Assembly: GCA_965237405.1 (NCBI GenBank)
Contig: OZ250139.1
Location: 1,240,001 to 1,304,000, forward strand
DNA from: CAUZIB01 sp963663925
GTDB taxonomy: Bacteria > Acidobacteriota > Vicinamibacteria > Vicinamibacterales > UBA8438
DNA length: 64,000 nt
Direction of reading: 5' to 3'
Under the pieces are notes generated by a model that was given only the letters and a program-made list of their open reading frames with translations, was not told the origin of the DNA and searched no databases. Below are positions 1 to 9,209 of the stretch, one piece after another; position 1 is the stretch's first letter; every line of letters begins with the position of its first letter. The translations under genes were made by a program, and so were the position numbers.

Positions 1-1255
1 GATCGGCATTCAGTACGATCAGGTCAGCGATCTTCCCGCCCTCGAGCGTGCCAAACCCGGCTCCATCGGCCCGGGCCATCAGCTCGGAGCCGGTTTGCGT
101 AGCGGCTACGATCGCCTGCATCGGCGTCAATCCAGCCTCAACGAATAACTGCATCTCATGGTGCGTCGCCCAACCCATGGGGACGTTTCGGGTCCCGCTG
201 TCGGTTCCAACGGCCACCGAAATGCCCGCGTCTGAGATCTTCTTGACGAACGCCAATCTGTGCTGGAAGAACTCCTTTCGCCCCTCGAAGTTCGGACTCT
301 CCAGAATCTTTGCCCGGACCTCCGGGTCATCCCAGCTGACCAAAACTTCAGGATCGAACGCGGCGCGAATATCTGGGTCCTGCAGGAGCTCGGGCTGTGC
401 CGCGTACAACCAGCCAGCCTGGACAATTGATAGCGTGGGTGAAAATGTGACTCCGTTGTCGAGACAAAGCTGAAGGAATCCATTTCCCACCTCGGTGTCA
501 GTAACCGTGTGTAGGAAATCTTTTACGCCAACGTTGATGAGCTGGCGGACGTCGGCCTCCTCGTCGATATGGGCAACCGGAACAAGATTATTCTTGATTG
601 CCTCGTCGACAATCGCGGCGCGCATCTCCGGCGTGATCTTGAGGTTCGGCTCCTGCATCTTGTTGACCCACATCTTGACGAAGTGGACCCCCTGGCCAGC
701 AAGGTCGCGGACCATCTCACGGGCCTCGTCTTCCGTGGTTGGTTGGTTGTTCGTGTTGCCCGGTGGAAAACCATTCGGATGGGTGAACCCACGACCCGCG
801 GTATACATACGTGGTCCTACCGCCAGGCCGGCGTGGGCTTCGAGCATCCTGGCGACTTTTTCGGGCGGGTCGCTGCCCATGCTTCGCGCGGTGGTGACGC
901 CAAAATACAGCTGCGTCCTCAGCCGCCGGTCCACAACAGACAGATCGCCGACGGTATAGTGGTTATGCATGTCGACGAGCCCTGGGATGATGGTTTTTCC
1001 CGTTCCGTCGATGACCTCAGCGCCGTCCGGAACGGCCGTGCTCTCGCGCGGACCGGCGACCTGAATACGATCGCCATGAATCACTACGGTCGAGTCGACG
1101 ATTGGCTCCGCACCGGTGCCATCGATCAAACGAGCTCCGACAATCGCCACGGTATCTACGGCTGCGGACTCCATCGAAGGCGCCGAACTCTCCCCACAAC
1201 TAGTAAGGACTGCGAGCAATGCTATGGCGATGATCGTGTTCGCCTTCATTTGCAT
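1..1255 (-). CDS. Amidohydrolase family lipoprotein, 3' end cut by window edge
   Basis: The reading frame runs off the left edge, so the C-terminus is missing. The N-terminus is a lipoprotein signal (hydrophobic AIALLAVLTSC, Cys near residue 21), so the enzyme is probably anchored outside the cytoplasmic membrane. Next comes an amidohydrolase N-terminal beta domain and the metal motif in GLVDMHNHYT, where classical members have HxH (here H-N-H). Further on are KMWVNKM, PVAHIDEE and VAVGTDSGT, matching the carboxylated Lys, His and Asp metal ligands of imidazolonepropionase-like amidohydrolases. The substrate cannot be told. An in-frame ATG also lies at 1267; 1255 was chosen because it gives a compact lipoprotein signal. 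The gene stands alone next to decayed quinoprotein fragments. Confidence 0.85.
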   Translation of the reverse strand, partial: MQMKANTIIAIALLAVLTSCGESSAPSMESAAVDTVAIVGARLIDGTGAEPIVDSTVVIHGDRIQVAGPRESTAVPDGAEVIDGTGKTIIPGLVDMHNHYTVGDLSVVDRRLRTQLYFGVTTARSMGSDPPEKVARMLEAHAGLAVGPRMYTAGRGFTHPNGFPPGNTNNQPTTEDEAREMVRDLAGQGVHFVKMWVNKMQEPNLKITPEMRAAIVDEAIKNNLVPVAHIDEEADVRQLINVGVKDFLHTVTDTEVGNGFLQLCLDNGVTFSPTLSIVQAGWLYAAQPELLQDPDIRAAFDPEVLVSWDDPEVRAKILESPNFEGRKEFFQHRLAFVKKISDAGISVAVGTDSGTRNVPMGWATHHEMQLFVEAGLTPMQAIVAATQTGSELMARADGAGFGTLEGGKIADLIVLNAD

Positions 1256-1325
1256 GATGGCCAGCATCCTAACATGCGGCGAACGCCATGGCCTCAGCCG
1301 TTCTGAAACCTGCCCAACGACCGCC

Positions 1326-1745
1326 TCATGGCCTTATGGCCTCGACCGTCACTTCCCCAATCGCCCATGGGTGGTCCGGGCAGTGATAAATGATCATTCC
1401 AGACTGGTCGAACGTCACGTACGCAAACATCGCTGGCTCAAGGAACCGGTCGTCCAGCTGCCGTCTCGCGCCGCAAGCGTGTGCGAGACCTCACCATTGT
1501 TCAGGAATCGCACACGCGCACCAACGCTCACCTGTGCGCGAATCGGGTTGAACGTATGTTCCTCGATGCCATATCGCTTGCCGCCAACTGTTCCAAAGCG
1601 ACTCTCGACGAGCGTCGAAGTCTCGACCTGATTGGTTGGTTGAACCGCAGGACCATCTGGATAACCCACAGCTACTCACCAGTTTGAGCATGGTACGGCT
1701 CCACCTGACCTTCGACCGAGCCGCGAAACATTAGGCCACCAGCCG
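1326..1745 (-). pseudogene. Broken quinoprotein tail plus cupredoxin domain
   Basis: The minus strand carries pieces of one protein in several frames. A quinoprotein blade remnant (FRGSVEGQVEPYHAQTGE, then a stop) is followed in another frame by a plastocyanin-like segment (HTFNPIRAQVSVGARVRF, NNGEVSHTLAA). A further frame change leads to MIIYHCPDHPWAIGEV and a stop at 1326. The His, Cys, His copper-ligand pattern (VSHT and YHCPDHP) is typical of cupredoxins fused to PQQ dehydrogenases. At least two frame disruptions and one stop make it non-functional. It meets the plus-strand remnant beginning near 1783 back to back, which suggests a rearrangement joint near 1750-1780. Confidence 0.7.
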
Positions 1746-1782
1746 GTCGTCAACGGACCGCTGGCGCCAAACACCGCTGCCC

Positions 1783-2381
1783 TTGATCGACCCCGCTCCA
1801 GGAGCCAAAAATGGCACCATCCTCAGTCTTGGCACCGCTGGCGGGGCCAGCTTGCAGGGGGCAGGCGTCGATCCCAAGAGCGGCATTCTCTACGTGACGT
1901 CCGCCGACGCTCAAAACATCATCGGGTTGACCCGGTCACACCATCCACGCGCCGATGTCCGCTACGCGAGGGAAGGCACACACCAGTCATTGGGCCACAG
2001 GGATTACCACTCTTCAAACCAGCTTACGGACACATTACGGCACTCGACCTAAACAGGGGCGAAATCCTCTGGCAGATACCGAACGGAAAAAGCCCCCGGG
2101 ACCATCCGGCAATTGATGACCTCGCGTTACCCTGGCTCGGTCAACCGGTTCGGGCCTCGGTATTGGTCACTTCAACACTCGTGTTTGCGGATGAGGGACC
2201 CAATGTCGGGCTGGCATCGTTGACGCAGTTCTGGGATGAACCCGGCGGTCGGATGTTCCGAGCGTACGACAAGCTGACCGGTGAGATCGTCAGCGAAATT
2301 GAGCTTCCTGGTGGGACGAGTGGCGCACCAATGACCTATATGGTCAACGGCCGACAGTACATCGTCGTCGCCATCGGGTAG
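1783..2381 (+). pseudogene. Remnant of PQQ-dependent dehydrogenase C-terminus
   Basis: Only the last third of a quinoprotein is left. The first part reads GTAGGASLQGAGVDPKSGIL; the frame then shifts near 1930-1975 and continues as GPQGLPLFKPAYGHITALDL, EILWQIPNGK and APMTYMVNGRQYIVVAIG. These match, in order, the C-terminal blades of the intact dehydrogenase at 19770-21899 (LPQGLPLLKPPYSRITAIDM, GTPMTYMVDDRQYIALTIGG). The start region and the final strand are missing. It is a divergent, older relative of the dehydrogenases further along rather than a recent copy. Confidence 0.75.
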
Positions 2382-2432
2382 AGCGATACCCCGTCGCACT
2401 GGCACTAACTTAAGCCAGCCTGTTCGCCACCG

Positions 2433-3737
2433 TCACTGAACAGCATTCATCATCCCGTGCGCTCGACCAAACCAGTAGCTCACGAGATAATCTAACCCCG
2501 TCGTCTCAAATGGGGCGTGCGTGAGCCGATCCCCAGCTTTGAGATACGGATTCTGGACCAGAAAGTTCCATGTCCGACCCCGCTGCCCAATCGGAAACGG
2601 TATCGATTCATCGTCGGACGCCACTATCGGATCCGGTATGAACGTGAATCCGAATCGCGCCGCGTACATAGCGATTGTGGCGCGGTTCCACTTCATATCG
2701 AGTGGCACGTGCCGCAAGGTCTCTATAGCTTGCAGGGCGTAACCGCGCTGCCCCGTCCAATGGCGCCACAAGAAATTCGCCAGTGGGTTGCTCTCAACAT
2801 CAACACCTGGATTCACACCACCTCGAAACCACCGACGCGCGGCGTTGAGATAGTGCCCGCGAATCGCTGGATCGTCTTCCAACTCTAGCAATGGAAACAG
2901 TGCCAACGCGATCAGCACATCATCGGAGTGGTTAGCCTCAAGTGGAGGATCATCAGGTCGGGCCCGCTCGCCGATGCGTGCGTACCCTCTCGATACCAAG
3001 CCGTCGTACTCTCGCGAATAGCGATCCTCTCCTGTCAAAACGGCCGCGATCTTGACCATTTGGAGTAATAGAAGCGCGTTCATAGGCTCCTTGGCCGAGA
3101 CATAGTCATGCTCGTAATGACCCCACCGCGTCGGCTCTCCGTCGTAACCAATAATGCGGTAGCCGTTCTCGACAATAGGGTCGACAATCTCAGACACCAT
3201 CTGAGCAATGGTGTCTCGTTCTCTTTTATCCGCAAGGTGCGTCGAATAGACAAAGCTGCCGAACATTAACGCGTCGACCTGGTCTGAACTCACGTTGCCG
3301 CGCCATCGATGCTGACCGTCAGGACTTTCTCGCCAGATACCGTCATCAAACCAAGGGGCGTCAATCGGCACAGAGCCACGCGCCAGAACTCCGCGACGTC
3401 CCGAGACCCTGACCAGATGACGCAGCGCCGCGATCGCCGCACGTGCGTTCTGAGCTGCCTCAGCGTCCCCCGTCGACACATGACGCCACGTTTGCGCCGC
3501 ACAGTAGATACCAGTCATGTAGGCGGTATCCGCCATGTTGTAGGTCACATAGGCGTGATCGGCTGTCGGTAACCGCCGTCGCGGCCGAACCTGCCCATCC
3601 ATAGCAAGGAACCGCTCGGCGATGTCAACGTCGAAGACGCGCGCTTTCCGCACAAGCGACAAGTCGTCACTCGCCCATATGGGGACGACTGCGATGAGCC
3701 AGCTGAGTAGCGTCAATCGCGCAGCAGAATGGGTCAA
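2433..3737 (-). CDS. Secreted alpha-helical protein of unknown function
   Basis: This 434-residue protein has an N-terminal signal peptide (LTLLSWLIAVVPIWA) after a TTG start, so it is probably exported. The rest is rich in alternating helices with Trp/Tyr/His clusters (DAPWFDDGIWRESPDGQHRW, YDGEPTRWGHYEHDY, WRHWTGQRGYALQAI), a pattern like the alpha/alpha-toroid of glycoside hydrolases and lyases. That fold is an inference; no catalytic signature can be assigned. It lies 25 bp downstream of, and on the same strand as, the secreted paralog at 3763-4797, so the three genes 2433-5828 could be co-transcribed. Confidence 0.75.
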   Translation of the reverse strand: MTHSAARLTLLSWLIAVVPIWASDDLSLVRKARVFDVDIAERFLAMDGQVRPRRRLPTADHAYVTYNMADTAYMTGIYCAAQTWRHVSTGDAEAAQNARAAIAALRHLVRVSGRRGVLARGSVPIDAPWFDDGIWRESPDGQHRWRGNVSSDQVDALMFGSFVYSTHLADKRERDTIAQMVSEIVDPIVENGYRIIGYDGEPTRWGHYEHDYVSAKEPMNALLLLQMVKIAAVLTGEDRYSREYDGLVSRGYARIGERARPDDPPLEANHSDDVLIALALFPLLELEDDPAIRGHYLNAARRWFRGGVNPGVDVESNPLANFLWRHWTGQRGYALQAIETLRHVPLDMKWNRATIAMYAARFGFTFIPDPIVASDDESIPFPIGQRGRTWNFLVQNPYLKAGDRLTHAPFETTGLDYLVSYWFGRAHGMMNAVQ

Positions 3738-3762
3738 CGATCTTCAACCAGCACTGGCGGTA

Positions 3763-4797
3763 CTAGCGTGATACGCCCTCAGCTTTCCGATCCCTCACAG
3801 CTGCGGCGGCGAGGATGTTATAGAGGCCGTAGTTCCCCTCGTGGCAGGCATACTCGTAAAGCGGATCCACACTGATCTGCATCGGCACTTCGTACTTCCA
3901 GGGACGGGTCCAGGTTATTGGGTCGTCAATTTCGGCCTGGTAGCGAAGAATATCAGGCGACATACGTGTGAAGCGCTCCGTTAATTGCAGATCACGGCTA
4001 GACCGCCCACGCAGAAACATGGTTGGGTGCAGGAAGTGGGCTGTACTGACGACGAGCGTATCGCCGTCCCAGTGCGCTCGGGAATCGCCTGAATACTGAA
4101 GAAGTTCCCCATGATGACCCCCATTCAACGGAATGATCCGGGCACTGTGCACCATCTCGTTGAGGATGACCACGGTGTCCTGGGTCTGGAACAACTGCAT
4201 GTTGTTGTTGTAGGAACCCGGCGTCATCGGGGGACCAGCATTGAATCCCATCATGCATCGTGCCTGAAGACCAGCGCGGCCAATATTTTCGACCCATCCG
4301 CCAGCTGTTGGCTCGTGATCTGCAACGTCTTTTCGAGCCTCGGCGAGCACCGCGCGCCGCTGCTCTTCTGCTGGTGTCAACGGCGGCATCCGGCCATTCG
4401 GTGGATCGATAATCAACGATGTGCGTTTGGTCGAGATCACGGAGGTGCCACGATCAAACCAAAACTGGTTATAGGAACCGGGCTCCCCGTCCTCGCCTCG
4501 CCCACGATCCAAGATGCCGCCAACCTCGGCAGCGTCGGCCTTCTTGCGATCTAGCCGATCGAGACGATCGACGGCCGCCTGATGCCGGCTTGCCGCCTCT
4601 TCGTCAGTCAGGAACTCTCGGCCAGCCTGCCCCGACGGCCGCTGCATCGGGGTAATCGTACGGTAGTCCCAGACGCCCTGAAGATCAGAATCGCCCCAGG
4701 AGGTACGGGGCAGGTCCGTCTGCGCAGCCAAAGGAACCAACACAAGTACCACGAGCACTATGGCCTTCAATGAGCCCAAAGAAATTCGTCGTGTCAT
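3763..4797 (-). CDS. Secreted 'DLQGVW' family protein, paralog A
   Basis: A 344-residue exported protein with a hydrophobic signal (AIVLVVLVLVPLAAQ). It belongs to a family repeated five times in this window. Shared landmarks are SWGDSDLQGVWDYRTITPMQ near the mature N-terminus, LIIDPPNGRMPPLT in the middle, YNNNMQLFQTQDTVVILNEM, then AHWDGDTLVVSTAHF, a WTRPWKYEVPM segment and the terminal YEYACHEGNYGLYNIL. No enzyme family is recognised. The conserved Cys of YACHEGN and the WEGDTLVVET-type block suggest a compact beta-rich domain. An AGAGAGG-like ribosome site precedes the ATG. The stop lies 29 bp from the next upstream member, so the two are probably in one transcript. Confidence 0.85.
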   Translation of the reverse strand: MTRRISLGSLKAIVLVVLVLVPLAAQTDLPRTSWGDSDLQGVWDYRTITPMQRPSGQAGREFLTDEEAASRHQAAVDRLDRLDRKKADAAEVGGILDRGRGEDGEPGSYNQFWFDRGTSVISTKRTSLIIDPPNGRMPPLTPAEEQRRAVLAEARKDVADHEPTAGGWVENIGRAGLQARCMMGFNAGPPMTPGSYNNNMQLFQTQDTVVILNEMVHSARIIPLNGGHHGELLQYSGDSRAHWDGDTLVVSTAHFLHPTMFLRGRSSRDLQLTERFTRMSPDILRYQAEIDDPITWTRPWKYEVPMQISVDPLYEYACHEGNYGLYNILAAAAVRDRKAEGVSR

Positions 4798-4826
4798 CTA
4801 AGCCTCTCTCGGTATTGGGCATTACC

Positions 4827-5828
4827 CTACCTTGCTTGCTCGGCGACGTCTTCAGCTCGCCCGCCGCTCAAAATACCGAACATGCCGATGTTGCCTTCGT
4901 GACAGGCGTATTCATAGAGCAAGTGAGAACCTCTTTCAAAGGGAAACGCTACCGTCCACGGCCTCGTATACATTTGGGGATCATTCACCTCAATCTCGTA
5001 CTCAAGCCGATCAACGCCAAGCCGGGTAAAACGCTCAACGAGGGTTAGGCCTTCGCCGGAGCCTACGTGGGAGCTGAAGCTCGACCAGGGCTGTAGGGCG
5101 GTGACACGGGAATCGATGTTCGCGGTTTCTACGACCAGCGTGTCACCCTCCCAGTGACCCCGGGACAGTCCGTTCCACTGGGTAACCCGGTCGGAGACCT
5201 GCTGGCGTCCATCCAACGGCACGACGCGCGGCTCATGCACCTGTTCGAGGAGCATCACCACATATCCGGGGGCCTGAAAGATCTGCATGTTGTTGTTGTA
5301 AGAGCGTGGGAACATCGCATTCGGCATGCCACCGCGGGTGACGCAGCGCTCCCAAATGTGGCGGTCCTGCCAGGTGTCGTCAAGCTCCACTCCCTGGGGA
5401 GCCTTGAGCCGGGTTTTGGTGGCGTGCTCACCGGCAGCTGTCAGTGGCGGAAATCGACCGTCTGGCGGATCCACGATCATCGACGTCCGATTTGATCGTG
5501 CTCCCCGCTCCATCCAGAAGTTGTTGTAGGCACCAACATTCGACCCCGCTACAGTCCGACGAGCAGCGGCACGGAGAAGCTGTTCGTTCCGCTTCTCAGT
5601 TGCTCCTCGAATCTGACTCACCTCTTTATCACTCAGTGTTGCTCGCCCTTCATACTCATCTGGACGCTCCATCGGTGTAGCCCCAGACGACGACCAGGTG
5701 CCTTGGAGGTCAGGGTCGCCCCAGGCCGTGCGGGCCGTGGATTGTCCCGCGCCCAGAGTTACTGTCAAGATAACAACAACGAACACCGTGACCGGAACAG
5801 CCAATAAACGGAGTTGCCGATAACTCAT
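4827..5828 (-). CDS. Secreted 'DLQGVW' family protein, paralog B
   Basis: A 333-residue signal-peptide protein (VTVFVVVILTVTLGAGQ). It has the same ordered blocks as its neighbour: AWGDPDLQGTWSSSGATPME, MIVDPPDGRFPPLTAAGEHA, WERCVTRGGMPNAMFP, YNNNMQIFQAPGYVVMLLEQ, GHWEGDTLVVETANI, LTLVERFTRLG, YTRPWTVAFPF and LLYEYACHEGNIGMFGIL. The ATG has a strong ribosome site (AAGGAGG, 7 bases away), so it is likely the first gene of the short minus-strand operon 5828-2433. Function is unknown; export to the periplasm or surface is inferred from the signal. Confidence 0.87.
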   Translation of the reverse strand: MSYRQLRLLAVPVTVFVVVILTVTLGAGQSTARTAWGDPDLQGTWSSSGATPMERPDEYEGRATLSDKEVSQIRGATEKRNEQLLRAAARRTVAGSNVGAYNNFWMERGARSNRTSMIVDPPDGRFPPLTAAGEHATKTRLKAPQGVELDDTWQDRHIWERCVTRGGMPNAMFPRSYNNNMQIFQAPGYVVMLLEQVHEPRVVPLDGRQQVSDRVTQWNGLSRGHWEGDTLVVETANIDSRVTALQPWSSFSSHVGSGEGLTLVERFTRLGVDRLEYEIEVNDPQMYTRPWTVAFPFERGSHLLYEYACHEGNIGMFGILSGGRAEDVAEQAR

Positions 5829-6321
5829 CTCAAAACCTCCTTGCAGGTCGAAGGCACATTCGTACTCAATACGCAGTCCTGAAGCAGGGAACGTAGAAGC
5901 TACTGCACCTCGTCCCGCTCAAGCCTGGTACTGATGCCCATCCCCACTGGCTACGGATGAAACTGGATCTCTCCACTCGGATTATAGAGGGGGACGGACG
6001 AATGCGTGGATACGTTCGTGCGCCAATACACACATGATACCCGCTCGCCCGAACCACACCTGACCAAAAAGACAATATTCCGGGAGCTTACAGGCGATCA
6101 TCTCCGGCGTACGGTCGGCGGTCCTCAGGGCGATGTGTCGAGAGAGCTATAGCCATCAGAATGGCAATGAGTGGTGAAATCCCAAGCTTGCAAGAACGCT
6201 GATTGGGCGACCGGACCGAACTAACCAGCCATGCTCGTTGGTGAGGCGGCCGTCACTGGAGGCTGAATTGAACATACCGCACGTGCCGGGATGAGTAACG
6301 TTTACGAATAAGATCATCTTG
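5829..6321. other. Intergenic region between divergent operons
   Basis: About 490 bases separate the minus-strand secreted-protein genes from the plus-strand def operon. Small open frames here have no ribosome sites or recognisable content. It presumably holds the two divergent promoters, but I could not point to a convincing -35/-10 pair, hairpin or operator. Confidence 0.4.
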
Positions 6322-6831
6322 ATGATTCGACCGATCGTGAAGTACGGCGACCCCGTCCTCGTGCACCCTGCGACGGTCGTTAAAGAGGTTACGCCGAAGA
6401 TCCACACATTGATCGACAACATGATCGACACGATGTATGCCGCGCCGGGTGTTGGCCTCGCCGCGTCGCAGATTGGCGTCGCGGTCCGCATTTTCGTCTC
6501 GGACCCGTCATGCGGTCGCAGCGCCGACAACCTCGTCGTCATGATTAACCCCGAGCTTGTCGAACACGAAGGCGTCCAGGCCGAGCACGAAGGCTGTCTG
6601 AGCCTTCCCGGATTTGAAGCAACCGTGCCGCGGCCGATCAGGGCTATCGTCCGAGGTCTCGACCGGAACGGCTCCCCCCACGAGATAGAGGGCCGGGGTC
6701 TCCTGGCCCGGATCTTTCAACACGAGCTCGATCACCTCGATGGATCGCTATTTCTCGATCACTTAAGCGGCCTGAAGCGAGAACTGATTCAAAAAAGAGT
6801 CAAGAAGCTGCGACGAACGGGTGATTGGTGA
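6322..6831 (+). CDS. def: Peptide deformylase
   Basis: Removes the formyl group from the N-terminal methionine of new proteins, using a metal bound by one Cys and two His. All three family motifs are present: GVGLAASQIG near residue 43, EGCLSLPG with the metal Cys near residue 90, and HELDHLDG near residue 132 with the two metal His and catalytic Glu. The length (169 residues) is usual. The ATG at 6322 is preferred over the adjacent TTG. It is the first gene of the operon, and its stop overlaps the fmt start (GTGA), pairing deformylase with the formyltransferase that makes its substrate. Confidence 0.97.
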   Translation: MIRPIVKYGDPVLVHPATVVKEVTPKIHTLIDNMIDTMYAAPGVGLAASQIGVAVRIFVSDPSCGRSADNLVVMINPELVEHEGVQAEHEGCLSLPGFEATVPRPIRAIVRGLDRNGSPHEIEGRGLLARIFQHELDHLDGSLFLDHLSGLKRELIQKRVKKLRRTGDW

Positions 6832-7811
6832 AGATTGCATTCTTCGGCACGCCCCACTTTTCCGTTCCGACCCTCGACCGCCTGTTGGAGTCGCCTCACA
6901 AGGTGGTCACTGTCATAACCCAGCCCGACCGACGACGTGGCCGCGGGCACCGAGTGTCCGCCGCGCCGGTGAAGCAGCTGGCCGATCGGTATGACCTTCG
7001 ACTTTTGCAACCGGATCGACTGCGAGATGAGTCGTTCGTGGCCGATCTCCGGAAAGTTCAGCCCGACATCGGCGTCGTCGTAGCGTATGGCAAGCTACTC
7101 CCCGATACCGTCCTTAAGCTTCCACGATTCGGGATGATTAACGTCCATGCCTCGTTACTACCGAAATACCGTGGTGCGGCCCCGATCCATCGGGCTATCA
7201 TGGCTGGCGAAACCAAGACCGGCGTCACGATCATCCAGCTCATCCGCGAGATAGACGCCGGTCCGATGCTGCGATGGGCAAGCCGCGCGATCGACCCAAA
7301 CGAAACCAGTGATCGCGTCGAGCGCGCTTTAGCCGTACTCGGCTCCGATCTGCTCGTAGCGGCCATCGACGACATTGAAGCCGGATGCTCGGTGAAGCAC
7401 CCGCAGAGTCCCGATCAAGCCACCTTCGCGCCGCGCGTTACCCGAGAGGACGGCAACATCAACTGGAACGCGCCCGCTTCGACGGTCCACAATCAAGTCC
7501 GAGGCCTACATCCGTGGCCCCATGCGTTCAGCTACATTGGCAGTACGCGCTACCTCGTTTTAAGGACGACGGCCATCGAATGTCCCTTACATCTGCGCAC
7601 CGCCAGACGATGTCCCAGGGGCACCGTGTTAGAAGCGGTCAAGGACCGGCTCATCGTTGCGACCGGTGATGACCAAGTCCTCGCGACTGATGACATGGTG
7701 CTCGCCATCCACGAACTCCAAGTCGAGGGCCGAAAACCGATGGTGACACGTGCCTTCCTCGCCGGCCATCGGCTCCTACCCACCAGTATATTTCGCTCCA
7801 GCTCCACATGA
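6828..7811 (+). CDS. fmt: Methionyl-tRNA formyltransferase
   Basis: Transfers a formyl group from 10-formyl-tetrahydrofolate to initiator Met-tRNA. The N-terminal Rossmann-like domain begins KIAFFGTPHFSVPTL. The folate-binding and catalytic block NVHASLLPKYRGAAPIHRAI (with the Asn-His pair) is near residue 105, followed by GVTIIQLIREIDAGPML. The C-terminal domain covers the last 110 residues. The GTG at 6828 overlaps the def stop by 4 bp, and the stop overlaps the next gene by 4 bp (ATGA), so translation is probably coupled along the operon. Confidence 0.97.
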   Translation: MKIAFFGTPHFSVPTLDRLLESPHKVVTVITQPDRRRGRGHRVSAAPVKQLADRYDLRLLQPDRLRDESFVADLRKVQPDIGVVVAYGKLLPDTVLKLPRFGMINVHASLLPKYRGAAPIHRAIMAGETKTGVTIIQLIREIDAGPMLRWASRAIDPNETSDRVERALAVLGSDLLVAAIDDIEAGCSVKHPQSPDQATFAPRVTREDGNINWNAPASTVHNQVRGLHPWPHAFSYIGSTRYLVLRTTAIECPLHLRTARRCPRGTVLEAVKDRLIVATGDDQVLATDDMVLAIHELQVEGRKPMVTRAFLAGHRLLPTSIFRSSST

Positions 7812-9166
7812 CGGCGCCGGCTCGGTGGGCGGCATTCAAGGTAATTCGCGACGTTCATGGCGAACGCACGAACCTGTCACACGCGCAATCAAGGGTCCGT
7901 TCCGGTCTCAGCGACCCACGAGACCGGGCGTTGGCGATGCAAATCGCGACCGGTACCCTCCGATGGAGGGCTCGCCTTGACCACGCGATCGGACACGCGT
8001 CGTCACGCGCCCTCGAACGAATCGAACCGGCCATCCTGGACATCCTCAGGCTGGGAACCTACCAACTCCTGTATCTCGAAAGGACCCCCCCCCACGCAGT
8101 CATCTACGATGCCGTCGAGCTAACCCGTGAAGTGGGCAAGTCGGGCGCGGCACCATTTGTCAACGCAGTTTTGCGTACGCTGGCGACAACGTCGATCCCG
8201 TGCCCCCCCAAACCGGCATCAGGCGAAGAGACCACGCCGGCTGAGCAGGACGCGGCTGTTACCTATCTAAGCGTCACGCAGTCGCATCCACGGTGGCTCG
8301 TCGAGCGATGGCTCGCCCGTTACGGACTTGATGCGACCGAGCGGTGGACCCAGTTCAACAACGAGGTGGCACCCGTAACCATTCGTGCCAACGCCCGCCG
8401 AATATCGACCGAACAACTTGTCGCAGATCTCGCTACCGAGAACATCATGGTCCGTGCGAGCCGGTGGAGCAGGAGCGCTTTGATCGCAACGTCCGGCAAC
8501 CCGCTGAGGTCCAGCCTCGCAGGCAATGGCTTGTTCTGGGCCCAGGACGAAGCGTCCCAACTCGTCGCTGAGCTGGTCGATGTCAAGCCGGGCGAGCGCG
8601 TGCTGGATGCGTGCGCTGCGCCAGGTGGAAAGTCGCTCATCGTCATGGAAAGGATGGATGATCGCGGAATGCTGGTCGCTGCGGACCTGCGCGGGCCTCG
8701 AATCCGCCTCTTGAACCGAACGCTGAAAGACGCAGGGTCTACGTGTGCGAATGTGCTTAGATTGGACATCCGGTATCCGCCGCTGCGCGCGGCTCTCGAT
8801 TGGGTTGTCGTCGACGCGCCCTGCTCGGGTCTCGGCACCCTTAGGCGTGACCCCGACATTAAGTGGCGAAGACACGAAAGCGACCTCGAAAGCATGGCAG
8901 AGCAGCAATCGCGTCTTCTCGACGGCGCCAGCGCTGTCGTGCGCCCCGGCGGTCGACTCCTTTATGCAACTTGCTCAAGTGAACCCGAAGAAAATGACGA
9001 AGTGGTCGAGCGCTTCCTCGCTGCTCATCCGAGTTTCAGCCAGGAGCCGCCGGACGCTGCGCACCTCGCTCGCTTCGTTGACCGAGATGGGTCCTTTAGG
9101 ACGTTGCCACACCGCGATGGACTCGAAGGGTTCTTCGCGGTAATCCTTCGGCGAAAGTCCCGCTGA
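7808..9166 (+). CDS. rsmB: 16S rRNA (cytosine-967-C5)-methyltransferase RsmB
   Basis: Methylates C967 of 16S rRNA. Residues 1-140 form a NusB-like RNA-binding domain (RDRALAMQIATGTLRWRARL). The second half is a Rossmann methyltransferase with the SAM motif LDACAAPGGKSL, the VVDAPCSGLGTLRRDPDIKW block carrying the conserved PC, and the catalytic-Cys motif YATCSSEPEENDEVV. At 452 residues it is the usual length. It follows fmt by overlap, the classic def-fmt-rsmB order of many bacteria. Confidence 0.96.
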   Translation: MTAPARWAAFKVIRDVHGERTNLSHAQSRVRSGLSDPRDRALAMQIATGTLRWRARLDHAIGHASSRALERIEPAILDILRLGTYQLLYLERTPPHAVIYDAVELTREVGKSGAAPFVNAVLRTLATTSIPCPPKPASGEETTPAEQDAAVTYLSVTQSHPRWLVERWLARYGLDATERWTQFNNEVAPVTIRANARRISTEQLVADLATENIMVRASRWSRSALIATSGNPLRSSLAGNGLFWAQDEASQLVAELVDVKPGERVLDACAAPGGKSLIVMERMDDRGMLVAADLRGPRIRLLNRTLKDAGSTCANVLRLDIRYPPLRAALDWVVVDAPCSGLGTLRRDPDIKWRRHESDLESMAEQQSRLLDGASAVVRPGGRLLYATCSSEPEENDEVVERFLAAHPSFSQEPPDAAHLARFVDRDGSFRTLPHRDGLEGFFAVILRRKSR

Positions 9167-9209
9167 ACATTGTGACGAATAGTCAGTTGCACTAGAATCA
9201 AAGTTTGGG

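Noticed and set aside
5866..6075. Small minus-strand frame upstream of def
   Set aside because: No ribosome site, no hydrophobic or conserved pattern; probably chance.
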